From Pseudobdellovibrionaceae bacterium (GTDB lineage: Bacteria > Bdellovibrionota > UBA1018 > UBA6935): 55,279 nucleotides of DNA. Shown here one piece after another: positions 43,316-51,650 of this stretch (position 1 is the first letter of the stretch; each line of letters begins with the position of its first letter). The notes beneath the pieces were generated by a model, which saw only the letters and a program-made list of their open reading frames with translations, ran no database searches and had not been told where the DNA came from. The stretch lies in contig PBMP01000019.1 in NCBI GenBank assembly GCA_002722705.1, positions 1 to 55,279 of the forward strand. The letters are read 5' to 3'. The translations under genes were made by a program, and so were the position numbers.

Positions 43316-44484
43316 AAGATCCAGAGCCGCTCACAAAATGAAGGCTTTAAGTTGATTACTCTTTCCTTTTGAGTGTTGGCTGGGTTACTTCCAAAAGTTT
43401 CGATTAAACGGAGCATGTCAGGAATCTGTGTGGTGATTGGATCCACATGATTGACTCCTTTGAGCAGAACAATTTGAACAATTTTTGATTTTAGTCTTTT
43501 AATCATTTCTCTTTTTGTTTGTAAGGGAACTAACTTATCTTGGTCAAGAACGACTAGTTGGAATGGGAGTGTGATTTTTTCTAATTGGATAATCTCGTTG
43601 TTATCTTTGTCTAACACTCTACCGTCTGGTTCAACTAAAGCATTTGCAAATCCTTCTAACAATGAATAAGGGACTGGTGTGACTCCTTGTCTGAGAAGAC
43701 GAATCATTTCTTTTTTTTGAGTGAGGTCTCTTTGAAAAATGGTCTGATACAGAACAATGATTCCGATTTCAAGAGGGATCGTTTCGATTGCTTTTCCCAA
43801 AAAATTTATACTTCGGAATGGAGCATTTTTTAGTTTTTGGGTGAACTTAAAAAAATGGGTGTGGATGTCTTGAGTACGGTGATGTTGGTTTAAGGACCTG
43901 AGTGTTTTAAATAATGGCAAAGCTTTTTTTGCAGCGTAGATGACCTCAGGAGGAGAGTGATTGAGTCGTGCGGGTGATCCTATGACTGTTGCCGCTTTGA
44001 GATCGTTTTTGAAATCAGAAAATTCAGAAGAAGACAGAAGAGCCATCACTTGCATTCCACCCATCGAATGCCCGATGAGATGAATTTTTCCCCATGATTT
44101 AAAATGAGGAAGTTTTTGAATATATCGAAAGTGTGCGGGAAGATCGAGCGTAAGTACTTCAGTAAGGCCGTATTGATGTTGATTTGAAAGTGGATGCTTT
44201 TTAGGGTGAGTTCCACGTACGTGACCGATAAAGACTTTGTAGTTTTTAGAAAAAGCTAATGCGATTTTTGAGAGGCTTCGATAGTCTTCGTAGATTCCCG
44301 GAGTGAGCACCTTAATTCCTTTAGGGGAATGAGGCGTTGGAAATTCGATTAAGTGTACAATCACTCCGTCGGCTGCGGGTACTGAATGTTCACGTAAACG
44401 GATTTGGTCATAAACTCCTGCATATCCAATAAAATGAGATATGAAAGTATATCCAATAAAAATATACAAAAGGAGTTTTCTCAT
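43312..44484 (-). CDS. Exported alpha/beta hydrolase (lipase-like)
   Basis: A 390-residue protein with a signal peptide (LLLYIFIGYTFISHFIGYA). The hydrolase fold shows VLTPGIYEDYRSL, GHVRGTHPKK, the nucleophile GHSMGG, the acid VVLDQDKLVP and the His in KGVNHVDP. The order of elements recalls acid-lipase-like hydrolases. It should act in the periplasm or outside. A GAAAGAG site precedes the ATG. It differs clearly from the cytosolic hydrolase gene near 21 kb. Confidence 0.82.
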   Translation of the reverse strand: MRKLLLYIFIGYTFISHFIGYAGVYDQIRLREHSVPAADGVIVHLIEFPTPHSPKGIKVLTPGIYEDYRSLSKIALAFSKNYKVFIGHVRGTHPKKHPLSNQHQYGLTEVLTLDLPAHFRYIQKLPHFKSWGKIHLIGHSMGGMQVMALLSSSEFSDFKNDLKAATVIGSPARLNHSPPEVIYAAKKALPLFKTLRSLNQHHRTQDIHTHFFKFTQKLKNAPFRSINFLGKAIETIPLEIGIIVLYQTIFQRDLTQKKEMIRLLRQGVTPVPYSLLEGFANALVEPDGRVLDKDNNEIIQLEKITLPFQLVVLDQDKLVPLQTKREMIKRLKSKIVQIVLLKGVNHVDPITTQIPDMLRLIETFGSNPANTQKERVINLKPSFCERLWIF

Positions 44485-44597
44485 GCTCTTTCGATAGCGA
44501 TCAAAACAAATTGCGTCAATGGATGAATGTTGATTTTCAAAGGTAGCTGGTTGATTAAAGTTTTATCTAACGTTTTGAAAAAAATAAGAGAGTCAAA

Positions 44598-44654
44598 TTT
44601 GTCAGGTAAGTTCGATTTGTCAAACTTGACAAAAATAATAAGTTATTTTAATCT
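44598..44654 (+). promoter_or_regulatory. Palindromic operator overlapping a promoter for the H-NOX operon
   Basis: TTTGTCAAACTTGACAAA (44616-44633) is a perfect palindrome: 8-bp arms with a 2-bp centre. A further TTTGTCA half-site lies at 44598-44604, exactly 18 bp upstream. The right arm contains TTGACA (44626-44631), a -35 box, with TAATCT 17 bp downstream (44649-44654) as a weak -10. Transcription would begin at or next to the ATG at 44661. A regulator bound here should block RNA polymerase. Confidence 0.6.
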
Positions 44655-44660
44655 TCTAGT

Positions 44661-45275
44661 ATGAACTTATTTTCACCAAAAATGACAACCTTTTATACGA
44701 CCACCCAGGTTGCTGAGATGTGTGGGGTGAGTTTTCGAACGGTGATTCGATGGGCGGACAAAGGGTATTTAAAAGCCCAAGTTCTTCCAGGCAGAGGAGA
44801 TCGTCGATTCCTAAAAGAAGATGTCATTGCTTTTTTAGAGCATCAAAAATTTCATGTTCCAGAAGAGTTAAAAAAGAAAAAGAAATTTCCATTTTACTCG
44901 ATGGATCGTAAGCCTAGAATTTTGATTGTTGAAGACGAAATAGAAGTTGCAAAATCAATTCAAAGAGTGCTTCGACGAAAAAAAATGATTACGGAAATTG
45001 CTGCTGATGGTTTTCAAGCAGGGATATTTTTACATAGTTTTGAACCTGATTTAATTACTCTCGATCTTCGAATGCCAAATGTCAATGGATTTGAAGTTCT
45101 TAAGGTGATTCGAAATCAAGAAAAGTATAAAGAACTTAAAATACTGCTCGTCACTGCGGAGATCCAAGACCGAATTGATGAAGCTTTAAAATTAGGTGCA
45201 AATGATTTTGTTTCGAAACCTTGCGCAAATGAATTACTTCTCGAAAAAATAAATAAGCTACTGTCAAACTCATGA
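44661..45275 (+). CDS. HTH - REC regulator (DNA-binding domain first)
   Basis: A 204-residue protein. Residues 11-60 are an excisionase/MerR-like winged HTH (YTTTQVAEMCGVSFRTVIRWADKG, then PGRGDRRFLKEDVIAFL). After a Lys-rich linker, residues 85-204 are a receiver domain: LIVEDE, phosphoacceptor Asp135 in LDLRMP, Thr in LLVTAE and the Lys in SKPCANE. Most response regulators have the receiver first; this order is uncommon. It is the first gene of the H-NOX operon, right after a palindromic operator, so it is a candidate autoregulator. No Shine-Dalgarno precedes the ATG, consistent with a leaderless start. Confidence 0.85.
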   Translation: MNLFSPKMTTFYTTTQVAEMCGVSFRTVIRWADKGYLKAQVLPGRGDRRFLKEDVIAFLEHQKFHVPEELKKKKKFPFYSMDRKPRILIVEDEIEVAKSIQRVLRRKKMITEIAADGFQAGIFLHSFEPDLITLDLRMPNVNGFEVLKVIRNQEKYKELKILLVTAEIQDRIDEALKLGANDFVSKPCANELLLEKINKLLSNS

Positions 45276-45290
45276 CTCTAGGAGGGATCT

Positions 45291-45668
45291 ATGTGTGCTG
45301 TACGTGTGTTGGTTGCCGAAGATGACTCTTGTCTTCGAACGTCTATTGAAAGAATGTTAAGAAGAATTTATTCTAAATCAAATATTTTTTGGGCGACAAC
45401 AGCCGAAGAGGCTGAGAAGATGATGAGGGTGATGAAGTTTGATCTTTCAATTGTAGATTATCAGCTAGCAGGTGAAATGAACGGAATGGATCTGATTGAA
45501 AAAATTCGTAAGGTGAATCCCTATGGGACCGTCATCATGATGTCTGGTTTGCCAATTAGAAATTTTTTAGAAGTTATGGATCGAGATCAAAACTTTATAC
45601 CATTTTTACCTAAACCATTTTCACTTCATGAGTTTTCAAATGTGGTTCAATCTCATTTCAAACGTTAG
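45291..45668 (+). CDS. Single-domain response regulator
   Basis: A 125-residue stand-alone receiver: acidic pocket VLVAEDD, phosphoacceptor Asp56 in SIVDYQLAGEMNG, Ser in MMSGLP and Lys in LPKPFSLHE. It has no output domain, so it should act by protein contact or as a phosphate shuttle or sink. A strong AGGAGG site precedes the ATG, 15 bp after the HTH-REC gene. It is followed by the H-NOX gene after 9 bp. Confidence 0.88.
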   Translation: MCAVRVLVAEDDSCLRTSIERMLRRIYSKSNIFWATTAEEAEKMMRVMKFDLSIVDYQLAGEMNGMDLIEKIRKVNPYGTVIMMSGLPIRNFLEVMDRDQNFIPFLPKPFSLHEFSNVVQSHFKR

Positions 45669-45677
45669 GAGCTTAAA

Positions 45678-46229
45678 ATGAAAGGATTCGTGTTTAATGT
45701 TCTCAATAAAATGGTGGAAGAAAAACTTGGAATTGAGGCCTGGGATCAAATGGTCAATCAGTTAAGTTCAGATTCTGCTGGCGTTTATACTTCAGGAGGA
45801 ACCTATCCTGATAAAGAATTTTTAGATTTAGTGAGTGATTTATCGGAAAGACTTCAAACCCCCGTTGCTGAGTTAGTGAGAAACTTTGGGAAATATGCAC
45901 TTCATGAAATGAAGAAACAGTATGCTATTTTTTTTGAAAAACATAGCGATGCAAAATCTTTTTTATTAAGTATTGATCAAGTCGTTCATGTGGAAGTAAA
46001 GAAGCTCTATCCAGAAGCAAAACTTCCTGAGTTTCTTTACGAAGATCGTTCTCCAAACGAATTAGTTATGATTTATCACTCTGAGCGTAAAATGTGTCAC
46101 TTTGCAGAAGGACTCATTGAAGTAACAGGTGAGTTTTTTGGCGAAGAAATTGACCAGAGGCAAGTGCAGTGTATGCATGAAGGTGCTGAGTCCTGTCGGT
46201 TTGAGTTAAAATTTAGAGGAAAGGGTTAG
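45678..46229 (+). CDS. H-NOX heme nitric-oxide-binding sensor
   Basis: A 183-residue H-NOX protein, full family length. The proximal heme ligand is His104 in VVHVEVKKLYP, the conserved Pro is Pro117 in AKLPEF, and the heme-propionate motif YxSxR is Tyr133-Ser135-Arg137. These match His102, Pro115 and Tyr131-Ser133-Arg135 of the Thermoanaerobacter protein with a constant 2-residue offset. Position 142, matching the distal Tyr140 that stabilises O2, is Phe, so this protein should bind NO and not O2. In other bacteria H-NOX with NO inhibits a partner kinase; here a kinase gene starts 8 bp downstream. Confidence 0.93.
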   Translation: MKGFVFNVLNKMVEEKLGIEAWDQMVNQLSSDSAGVYTSGGTYPDKEFLDLVSDLSERLQTPVAELVRNFGKYALHEMKKQYAIFFEKHSDAKSFLLSIDQVVHVEVKKLYPEAKLPEFLYEDRSPNELVMIYHSERKMCHFAEGLIEVTGEFFGEEIDQRQVQCMHEGAESCRFELKFRGKG

Positions 46230-46237
46230 GGTGGATT

Positions 46238-47224
46238 ATGAGTAATTCAGATATGAATTCGATGATCGAAGCTCTAAAACGAACTATTGAAAGAGAGAGA
46301 AAAGCAAAGCGATATGCTGAAAGTCTTTTAGAAGGAAAGACGCGTGAATTATATGAATCTAATCAGTCAATTCAAGAACAACTTAATCAATTGAATCGAA
46401 CTCATAAAGAGTTAAAAGTAGCAAAAAACAAATTAGTGGAGTCTGAAAAATTAGCAAGTCTTGGTATTATGACTGCTGGAATTGCTCACGAAATTAATAA
46501 TCCTATCGGGTATGTATTAGCCAACGTGACCACAATGAAAGACTATGTTTTTTCGATAAAAAAACTTTTTCAAGGAGTAACTGAACTATTAGAAGAGTGC
46601 CCAAATGAGGAAATTAAAAGTCAGTTGCATGAGCAATTAAAAAAAATAAAAAAAGAAGAAGATTTTGACTATTTAATTGAAGATATTTCAAGTTTAGTAA
46701 ATGAAACAATTGATGGAGCAAACCGTGTTAAAGAAATCGTTCATGGATTAAAAGTATTTTCTCATATGGATGAATCTGAAACTCAGGAAGTACAAATTAA
46801 TGATTGTATTGATTCGACATTAAAGGTTGTGTGGAATGAGTTGAAGTATAAAGTTGAAGTTCATCGATCTTTGGGAGAGCTTGAAACAGTTGAATGTAAT
46901 ACAAGTCAAATTAATCAAGTTCTGATGAATCTTTTTGTGAATGCGGGACATGCAATTGAAAAAAAAGGAAACCTTTGGATTGAAACTAAAATGGAAAATG
47001 GAGAAATTTTAATTTCGGTACGAGACGATGGTTCTGGTATTTCTAAAGAACATTTGAAAGAAATTTTTAATCCGTTTTTTACCACAAAAGAAGTCGGTTC
47101 TGGAACAGGATTAGGCTTATCTATTTCTCACGGAATTATACAAAAATATGGAGGAACGATTGAAGTAGAAAGTAAAGAAGGAGAAGGGACGTGTTTTAAA
47201 ATTCGTCTTCCTTCTTCTCAATAA
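46238..47224 (+). CDS. Soluble histidine kinase, probable H-NOX partner
   Basis: A 328-residue cytosolic kinase with no TM. Residues 8-75 are a coiled coil that could be the H-NOX contact. The HisKA box is GIMTAGIAHEINNPIGY with His84, the N-box NQVLMNLFVNAGHAIE, the G1 box VRDDGSGI, the F-box IFNPFFTTK and the G2 box GTGLGLSI. It has no PAS or GAF domain. Its position between the H-NOX gene and a REC-HD-GYP gene makes it the likely relay: phosphate to the receivers, with NO-H-NOX as input. Confidence 0.92.
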   Translation: MSNSDMNSMIEALKRTIERERKAKRYAESLLEGKTRELYESNQSIQEQLNQLNRTHKELKVAKNKLVESEKLASLGIMTAGIAHEINNPIGYVLANVTTMKDYVFSIKKLFQGVTELLEECPNEEIKSQLHEQLKKIKKEEDFDYLIEDISSLVNETIDGANRVKEIVHGLKVFSHMDESETQEVQINDCIDSTLKVVWNELKYKVEVHRSLGELETVECNTSQINQVLMNLFVNAGHAIEKKGNLWIETKMENGEILISVRDDGSGISKEHLKEIFNPFFTTKEVGSGTGLGLSISHGIIQKYGGTIEVESKEGEGTCFKIRLPSSQ

Positions 47225-47251
47225 AATTGTTTCTACTTTTTGGAGGAAATC

Positions 47252-48559
47252 ATGAATTTTGATGAGTTAACAGGAAAAATTCTTTTCGTTGATGATGAGA
47301 AGCAAATTTTGAATTCAATAAAGCGTTTATTCAGAAAAACTCGTTTTGAAGTTATTATTTGTGATCAACCAAAAGAAGCTTTAATGATTATTGATAAAAA
47401 TCCTGATTTAGCTGCAATCATCTCGGATCAACGTATGCCCGAAATGGATGGAGCTCAATTTTTAACAGAAGCGCGAAAGAGGATACCTCTTGCGAGTCGA
47501 CTGATCCTAACCGGATATTCTGATATGGATGCAACGCTAAGAAGTATTAATGATGCTCATGTTCACGGATTTTTGTCAAAACCTTGGGAGGAGCAAAGTC
47601 TTTTAGAGACGGTATCTGAAGCTGTCCTTCGTTATAACGCGATTACAGAGAATGAGAGACTACAAAAAGAACTGAAAAAGAGTAACGAAGAGTTAAAAGA
47701 GTTAAATGCAACTTTAGATGAAAGAGTTAAAAAGCGGACCGAAGAAGTAATTAAATTAAATAGTGAATTGGAACAGGGTTTTTTACATGTGGTCAAATCA
47801 ATGGGTGCAATGGCTGCAATTCATAATGATTCTTGGTCCAGTCATTCCAAGACTGTTGCCAATCTTGTAGGAGAAATAGGAAAAAGAATGAGTTTTGGTA
47901 AAAGTGAAATTTTTCAACTCAAGCTCGCAGCATATTTACATGACATTGGAGAAGTGGGAATTTCAAAGAAAATTATCCAAAAACCAACAATTGAAAGAAC
48001 TCCAGAAGAGCGAAAAAAATTCGAATCTCACGTGATATGGGGGGAAACTCTCATTGAAGGAATTCCAAATGCACCAAATGTGAGTCGATTTATACGTCAT
48101 CATCATGAAAAGTTTGATGGATCTGGTTTTCCAGATCAGCTTCAAGAAAAAGAAATTCCCTTGGAGTCTAGAATTATTGCGGTTGTTGATACTTATGATC
48201 GATTTTTAAATTTTGAGACTATTGGTGAAACCTCCACCCCTGCAGGGGCATTACAAAAAATTAAAGATATGACTCCAGAGTATTTTGATCCTGATGTAGT
48301 TTTTCATTTAGATTCTTTATTAAAAGAAACAGGGGAAATGGAAACTCCAGATTATGAAGTAGAGTTAGATCTTTATCAACTCAGAGAAGGTTATATTATT
48401 GCACATGATCTAAAAACAGACTCGGGTGTAACCTTATTAGGAAAAGGAAAAATTCTCACTAAAGAACTCTTAGAAAAAATTAGAAAAAGAGGACAGCAAG
48501 ACCGAATTACAGGAAGAGTAAGTATTTTTAAAAGATCTATTGATTCAATGAGATCTTAA
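47252..48559 (+). CDS. REC - coiled coil - HD-GYP phosphodiesterase
   Basis: A 435-residue protein from ATG 47252 (GGAGG seven bases upstream; an in-frame TTG at 47240 overlaps that site). The receiver is residues 8-125 (LFVDDE, Asp59 in ISDQRMPEMDG, FLSKPWEE), followed by a coiled coil at about 130-175. The HD-GYP domain shows AAYLHDIGEVGI with the HD pair, then HVIWGETLIE, HHHEKFDGSGFP and AVVDTYDRF. GYP is GFP here, a mild variant. The C-terminal 80 residues form a further small domain. Family function: c-di-GMP hydrolysis. As the receiver-linked output of the H-NOX/kinase genes it suggests NO control of c-di-GMP. Confidence 0.9.
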   Translation: MNFDELTGKILFVDDEKQILNSIKRLFRKTRFEVIICDQPKEALMIIDKNPDLAAIISDQRMPEMDGAQFLTEARKRIPLASRLILTGYSDMDATLRSINDAHVHGFLSKPWEEQSLLETVSEAVLRYNAITENERLQKELKKSNEELKELNATLDERVKKRTEEVIKLNSELEQGFLHVVKSMGAMAAIHNDSWSSHSKTVANLVGEIGKRMSFGKSEIFQLKLAAYLHDIGEVGISKKIIQKPTIERTPEERKKFESHVIWGETLIEGIPNAPNVSRFIRHHHEKFDGSGFPDQLQEKEIPLESRIIAVVDTYDRFLNFETIGETSTPAGALQKIKDMTPEYFDPDVVFHLDSLLKETGEMETPDYEVELDLYQLREGYIIAHDLKTDSGVTLLGKGKILTKELLEKIRKRGQQDRITGRVSIFKRSIDSMRS

Positions 48560-48619
48560 AATTTTTTTTATTGTATGAATCTCCGATCTCTTTAATAATG
48601 AAGTCAAGGAGAGTGCATA

Positions 48620-49024
48620 ATGGATTTGCTAAAAAATCAGGTAGATGAGCTCAATGAAGAACAGCTTCGAGAATTAGAGAGTTATATTTTATTAAGAAGG
48701 GAAGAGCTGCGTTCATCTCCAAAAGAAAAAAAAATTGATGATTTTTTTATTGGTCAGGAAATTTGCTTCACTTCTAGTGAGGGAGAGCTTATTTTTGGAA
48801 TGATCACTGGTTTTAGTGAAACAAAAGTTTCTGTTCATACTGAAAATGGTCGTCAATGGAGGGTCTCTCCTTTTTTAATAAAAGATCCTCATGAAAAAGA
48901 AGAACAAAAAGAAGAGGTTTCTATTCTCCCCCTGCGTACAGAAGGACTCACCCGGAATTCTAAGTGTCCTTGTGGTAGTGGAAAGAAATTTAAAAGATGC
49001 TGTAGATTAAAAAAAGCGCAATAA
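48620..49024 (+). CDS. SEC-C motif zinc-binding protein
   Basis: A 134-residue protein: a helical N-terminus, a beta-rich middle (residues 45-90, EICFTSSEGELIFGMITGF) and the C-terminal SEC-C motif CPCGSGKKFKRCC, which binds zinc. In SecA this motif binds SecB and ribosomes; stand-alone SEC-C proteins are mostly uncharacterised. AAGGAG precedes the ATG. It begins 60 bp after the HD-GYP gene and may or may not belong to that operon. Confidence 0.82.
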   Translation: MDLLKNQVDELNEEQLRELESYILLRREELRSSPKEKKIDDFFIGQEICFTSSEGELIFGMITGFSETKVSVHTENGRQWRVSPFLIKDPHEKEEQKEEVSILPLRTEGLTRNSKCPCGSGKKFKRCCRLKKAQ

Positions 49025-49133
49025 AATTAAGGTGTGTCTTTTTTGATTTTTTTTATCTATTTTATTTGTTTTTTATAATGAATTTTTCATGAAAACCTAG
49101 AAAAAATAGGGATTTTATCCGATAATAGAGTTG

Positions 49134-50948
49134 ATGGGTAAGGTTTTTGTGGTACGTTTCTGGAACGGCCTTTTATTTAGAAAAATAATCATGTGGATGC
49201 CAAGGAGTGTTTTTTTTCTCTTTGTGATTTGCTCTCTTTCGGGTTGCGGTAAATTTGATATTTTTGGATCCGCCATAGGATCTGCCGCTTTGAATTCCGG
49301 AAGCTTTTCTTATCCTGTTTCTAAAATTGCTTATGTTAATGCTTCTGGATCGATTTCCATTCCCTCCTTAACGCCTACTTATACAGGAACGAGGACAATG
49401 ACTTATTCAATTTCACCAAGTCTTCCTGCAGGTCTGAGTTTCGATACATCAACAGGATCAATCTCTGGTGCTCCCTCGGCAGACTCTCCTGCAGCGCCTA
49501 ATTATACGACCTATACGGTTACTGGAACGAATGACCTTTCGGAGTCCTCTACGGACACGATTGATCTTTTGATTACTCAAGGGTTTGTGGTGGATGATAC
49601 GGGCGATGGAAGTGATACGAGTGTTGCAGACACTGTGTGCTTAGCGGCTTCAGGCGGCTGTACTTTACGTGCAGCTGTTGAAGAATCAATCGATGAAGGT
49701 GGAGTACGAGTTATTTTTATTCCAGATGGTACCTATTCGCTCGGGAGTACTGTAACAGTGACTACAGGATCCGTTACCAATTTAATCCTCTCTGGAGAAT
49801 CTCGCTCTGGTGTAATAGTAACTGGTGGAGGAACAGTTAGGCCTTTTGATACGGGATCAGGAGCTTTAGCAATGGATCTTCTTAATTTCACCGTTCAGTC
49901 TGGGCAGGCAACAGGAGATGGTGGCGGTTTGCGTTACCAAGCAAATGGACTGCTCACCGTTGATAATGTTTATTTTTATAAAAATACAACTACAAGTGCA
50001 AATACAGGAGCTCTTGCCGTAACAAATTCAGGAGCCACAGCAGTGATAAAAAATTCTCGATTTGAACAGAATCAATCTGCAAGCCGAGGAGGGGCATTTG
50101 GATATGTGGGGGCAACAGCAGGAAGTTCAATTTCTTACAGTGAATTTGTAGATAATATTAGTGGACATGATGGAGGCTCAATTTGGGGAGGAATTAGTGT
50201 CGATCATACGACTTTTAGTGGGAACACTTCTCCGAGCCTAGGAGGAGCAATTTATATTCCGGCGACAGCAACGGGAAACTATATTTTTGCGGATAATCTT
50301 TTTAGTTCTAACTCTAGTGCTGAAGGAGCAGGAATTCATTTTAATAGTACTACGGCTACAATCAGAGCAAGTACCTTTTATGGAAATACCTCCTCAGGAG
50401 ATGGAGGTGGATTTCATGTGGCAGGAGCGGGATCTAGTGTGACTTTAGAAAATGTGACATTATTTCAAAACTTAGCCAATGCTTATGGGGGAGCGTTTTC
50501 TGTGAACTCCGGAACGGTAGCGTTAAATCATGTTACAGCAGTATCAAACCGAGCCGATGCAAATTCTTCAGGAGGAGAAACAGGTGGTGTATTCTTTAAT
50601 TTAGGAGGAACGGTTACTGTTTCTGATTCGGTTTTTTCTGGAAACTTGGCAGATGCGACTGCTGGAAACTGCGTGAATGCAAACGTAACTACCTCGAGTG
50701 ATTATAATGTTTATGATAGTGCTGGAGGAAATTGTTGGGTTGATGCCGCCAATGATCAAGGAGTGGCTGATGTTGGAATCTCTTCCTCTCTTGCGACAAA
50801 TAATGGCTATGCCCCAACGCTTGCATTGGTAGCTGGCTCCGTTGCGATCGATAATAGACCTGCTGCATGTACTTTAGCTACTGATGCAAGGGGAGTGAGT
50901 CGTCCACAAGGTGGAGCGTGTGATTCTGGAGCTTTTGAATCTCAATAA
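49134..50948 (+). CDS. Surface lipoprotein with Ig-like, CSLREA and beta-helix regions
   Basis: About 604 residues. The lipobox is CSLSGC; the start is uncertain, since ATG 49134 gives a long signal and ATG 49191 gives a 19-residue one. Neither has a clear Shine-Dalgarno. Residues 50-140 are a putative-Ig-type domain (LPAGLSFDTSTGSISGAPS). Next comes a CSLREA-like segment (DTVCLAASGGCTLRAAVEES), then parallel beta-helix repeats with many GG and FSGNTSS-type turns. It ends in a choice-of-anchor-Q-like tail (SVAIDNRPAAC, ARGVSRPQGGACDSGAFE). Composition is Ser/Thr/Gly-rich, unlike its neighbours. Probably an exposed adhesin or binding protein. Confidence 0.8.
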   Translation: MGKVFVVRFWNGLLFRKIIMWMPRSVFFLFVICSLSGCGKFDIFGSAIGSAALNSGSFSYPVSKIAYVNASGSISIPSLTPTYTGTRTMTYSISPSLPAGLSFDTSTGSISGAPSADSPAAPNYTTYTVTGTNDLSESSTDTIDLLITQGFVVDDTGDGSDTSVADTVCLAASGGCTLRAAVEESIDEGGVRVIFIPDGTYSLGSTVTVTTGSVTNLILSGESRSGVIVTGGGTVRPFDTGSGALAMDLLNFTVQSGQATGDGGGLRYQANGLLTVDNVYFYKNTTTSANTGALAVTNSGATAVIKNSRFEQNQSASRGGAFGYVGATAGSSISYSEFVDNISGHDGGSIWGGISVDHTTFSGNTSPSLGGAIYIPATATGNYIFADNLFSSNSSAEGAGIHFNSTTATIRASTFYGNTSSGDGGGFHVAGAGSSVTLENVTLFQNLANAYGGAFSVNSGTVALNHVTAVSNRADANSSGGETGGVFFNLGGTVTVSDSVFSGNLADATAGNCVNANVTTSSDYNVYDSAGGNCWVDAANDQGVADVGISSSLATNNGYAPTLALVAGSVAIDNRPAACTLATDARGVSRPQGGACDSGAFESQ

Positions 50949-50978
50949 ATAAGTGAAGATCTTTTTGAACACATAACT

Positions 50979-51650
50979 TCAGATATCCTTAGCGCATTCA
51001 TCACAAATTTGATATAAAACGTTGAGAATTGAGTTTATCTTTTTTTTGTTTTTTATTATTTTTTGATTAAATTCGAGTTCTAATCCTAAATAGTTTTTTC
51101 CTATTTTTTTTCTAAAAAAGCTTGTTAGACCGTCTGAAGTTCCTTTATATGGGTAATTTAATCGGCAATTTATCTTTTCTTTAGTAAGTCTTTCTTTTAT
51201 TTTTTTTGCGAACATTTTTTCATTACTATGGTTGGGATCATAAAGAACAGCAAAGTCACAATTTCTTTTTATTCCATTTTTTATAGGAGTAAAAGAATGA
51301 ATACTGAGATGAATATTCTTATGATTTATTTTTTTTTGAATTATTTCTCTATAGTGTGAATAGCTTTTTATTAATTTTTCTTTATCTTCTTCTGAAATAT
51401 TTGAAGTATAAGAACTCCATATGTTTTTATTGTTTAGTGAACGATTGTAATCAATGATTAATCTCGAAATTTTATTTATTTGAGGTGTTTTATTTAATTT
51501 TTTTGAAAATTTTTTCGTAATTTCTAAGGCTCCTTTGTCGTACCCACGATGAGAATTTAAGATCGAATGTGGAATGTTTATTTTGTTTTTTATAAACTTT
51601 GGAATTTTATTTCCAGCATGTTCACAGGAAATAATAATATTAGTTTTCAT
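50979..51650 (-). CDS. N-formylglutamate-amidohydrolase-family protein
   Basis: A 223-residue protein. ISCEHAGNKIP near the N-terminus, HRGYDKGALEI, DYNRSL, IHSFTP and VLYDP fit the FGase family, a zinc-dependent carboxypeptidase-like fold with His and Glu ligands. Family members remove formyl or similar groups from glutamate. It is last in a four-gene operon and overlaps the GCS2-type ligase gene by 11 bp. In this context it may hydrolyse an amide bond made by the two ligases. The protein is rich in Lys, Asn and Ile, in line with the low GC of this operon. Confidence 0.82.
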   Translation of the reverse strand: MKTNIIISCEHAGNKIPKFIKNKINIPHSILNSHRGYDKGALEITKKFSKKLNKTPQINKISRLIIDYNRSLNNKNIWSSYTSNISEEDKEKLIKSYSHYREIIQKKINHKNIHLSIHSFTPIKNGIKRNCDFAVLYDPNHSNEKMFAKKIKERLTKEKINCRLNYPYKGTSDGLTSFFRKKIGKNYLGLELEFNQKIIKNKKKINSILNVLYQICDECAKDI

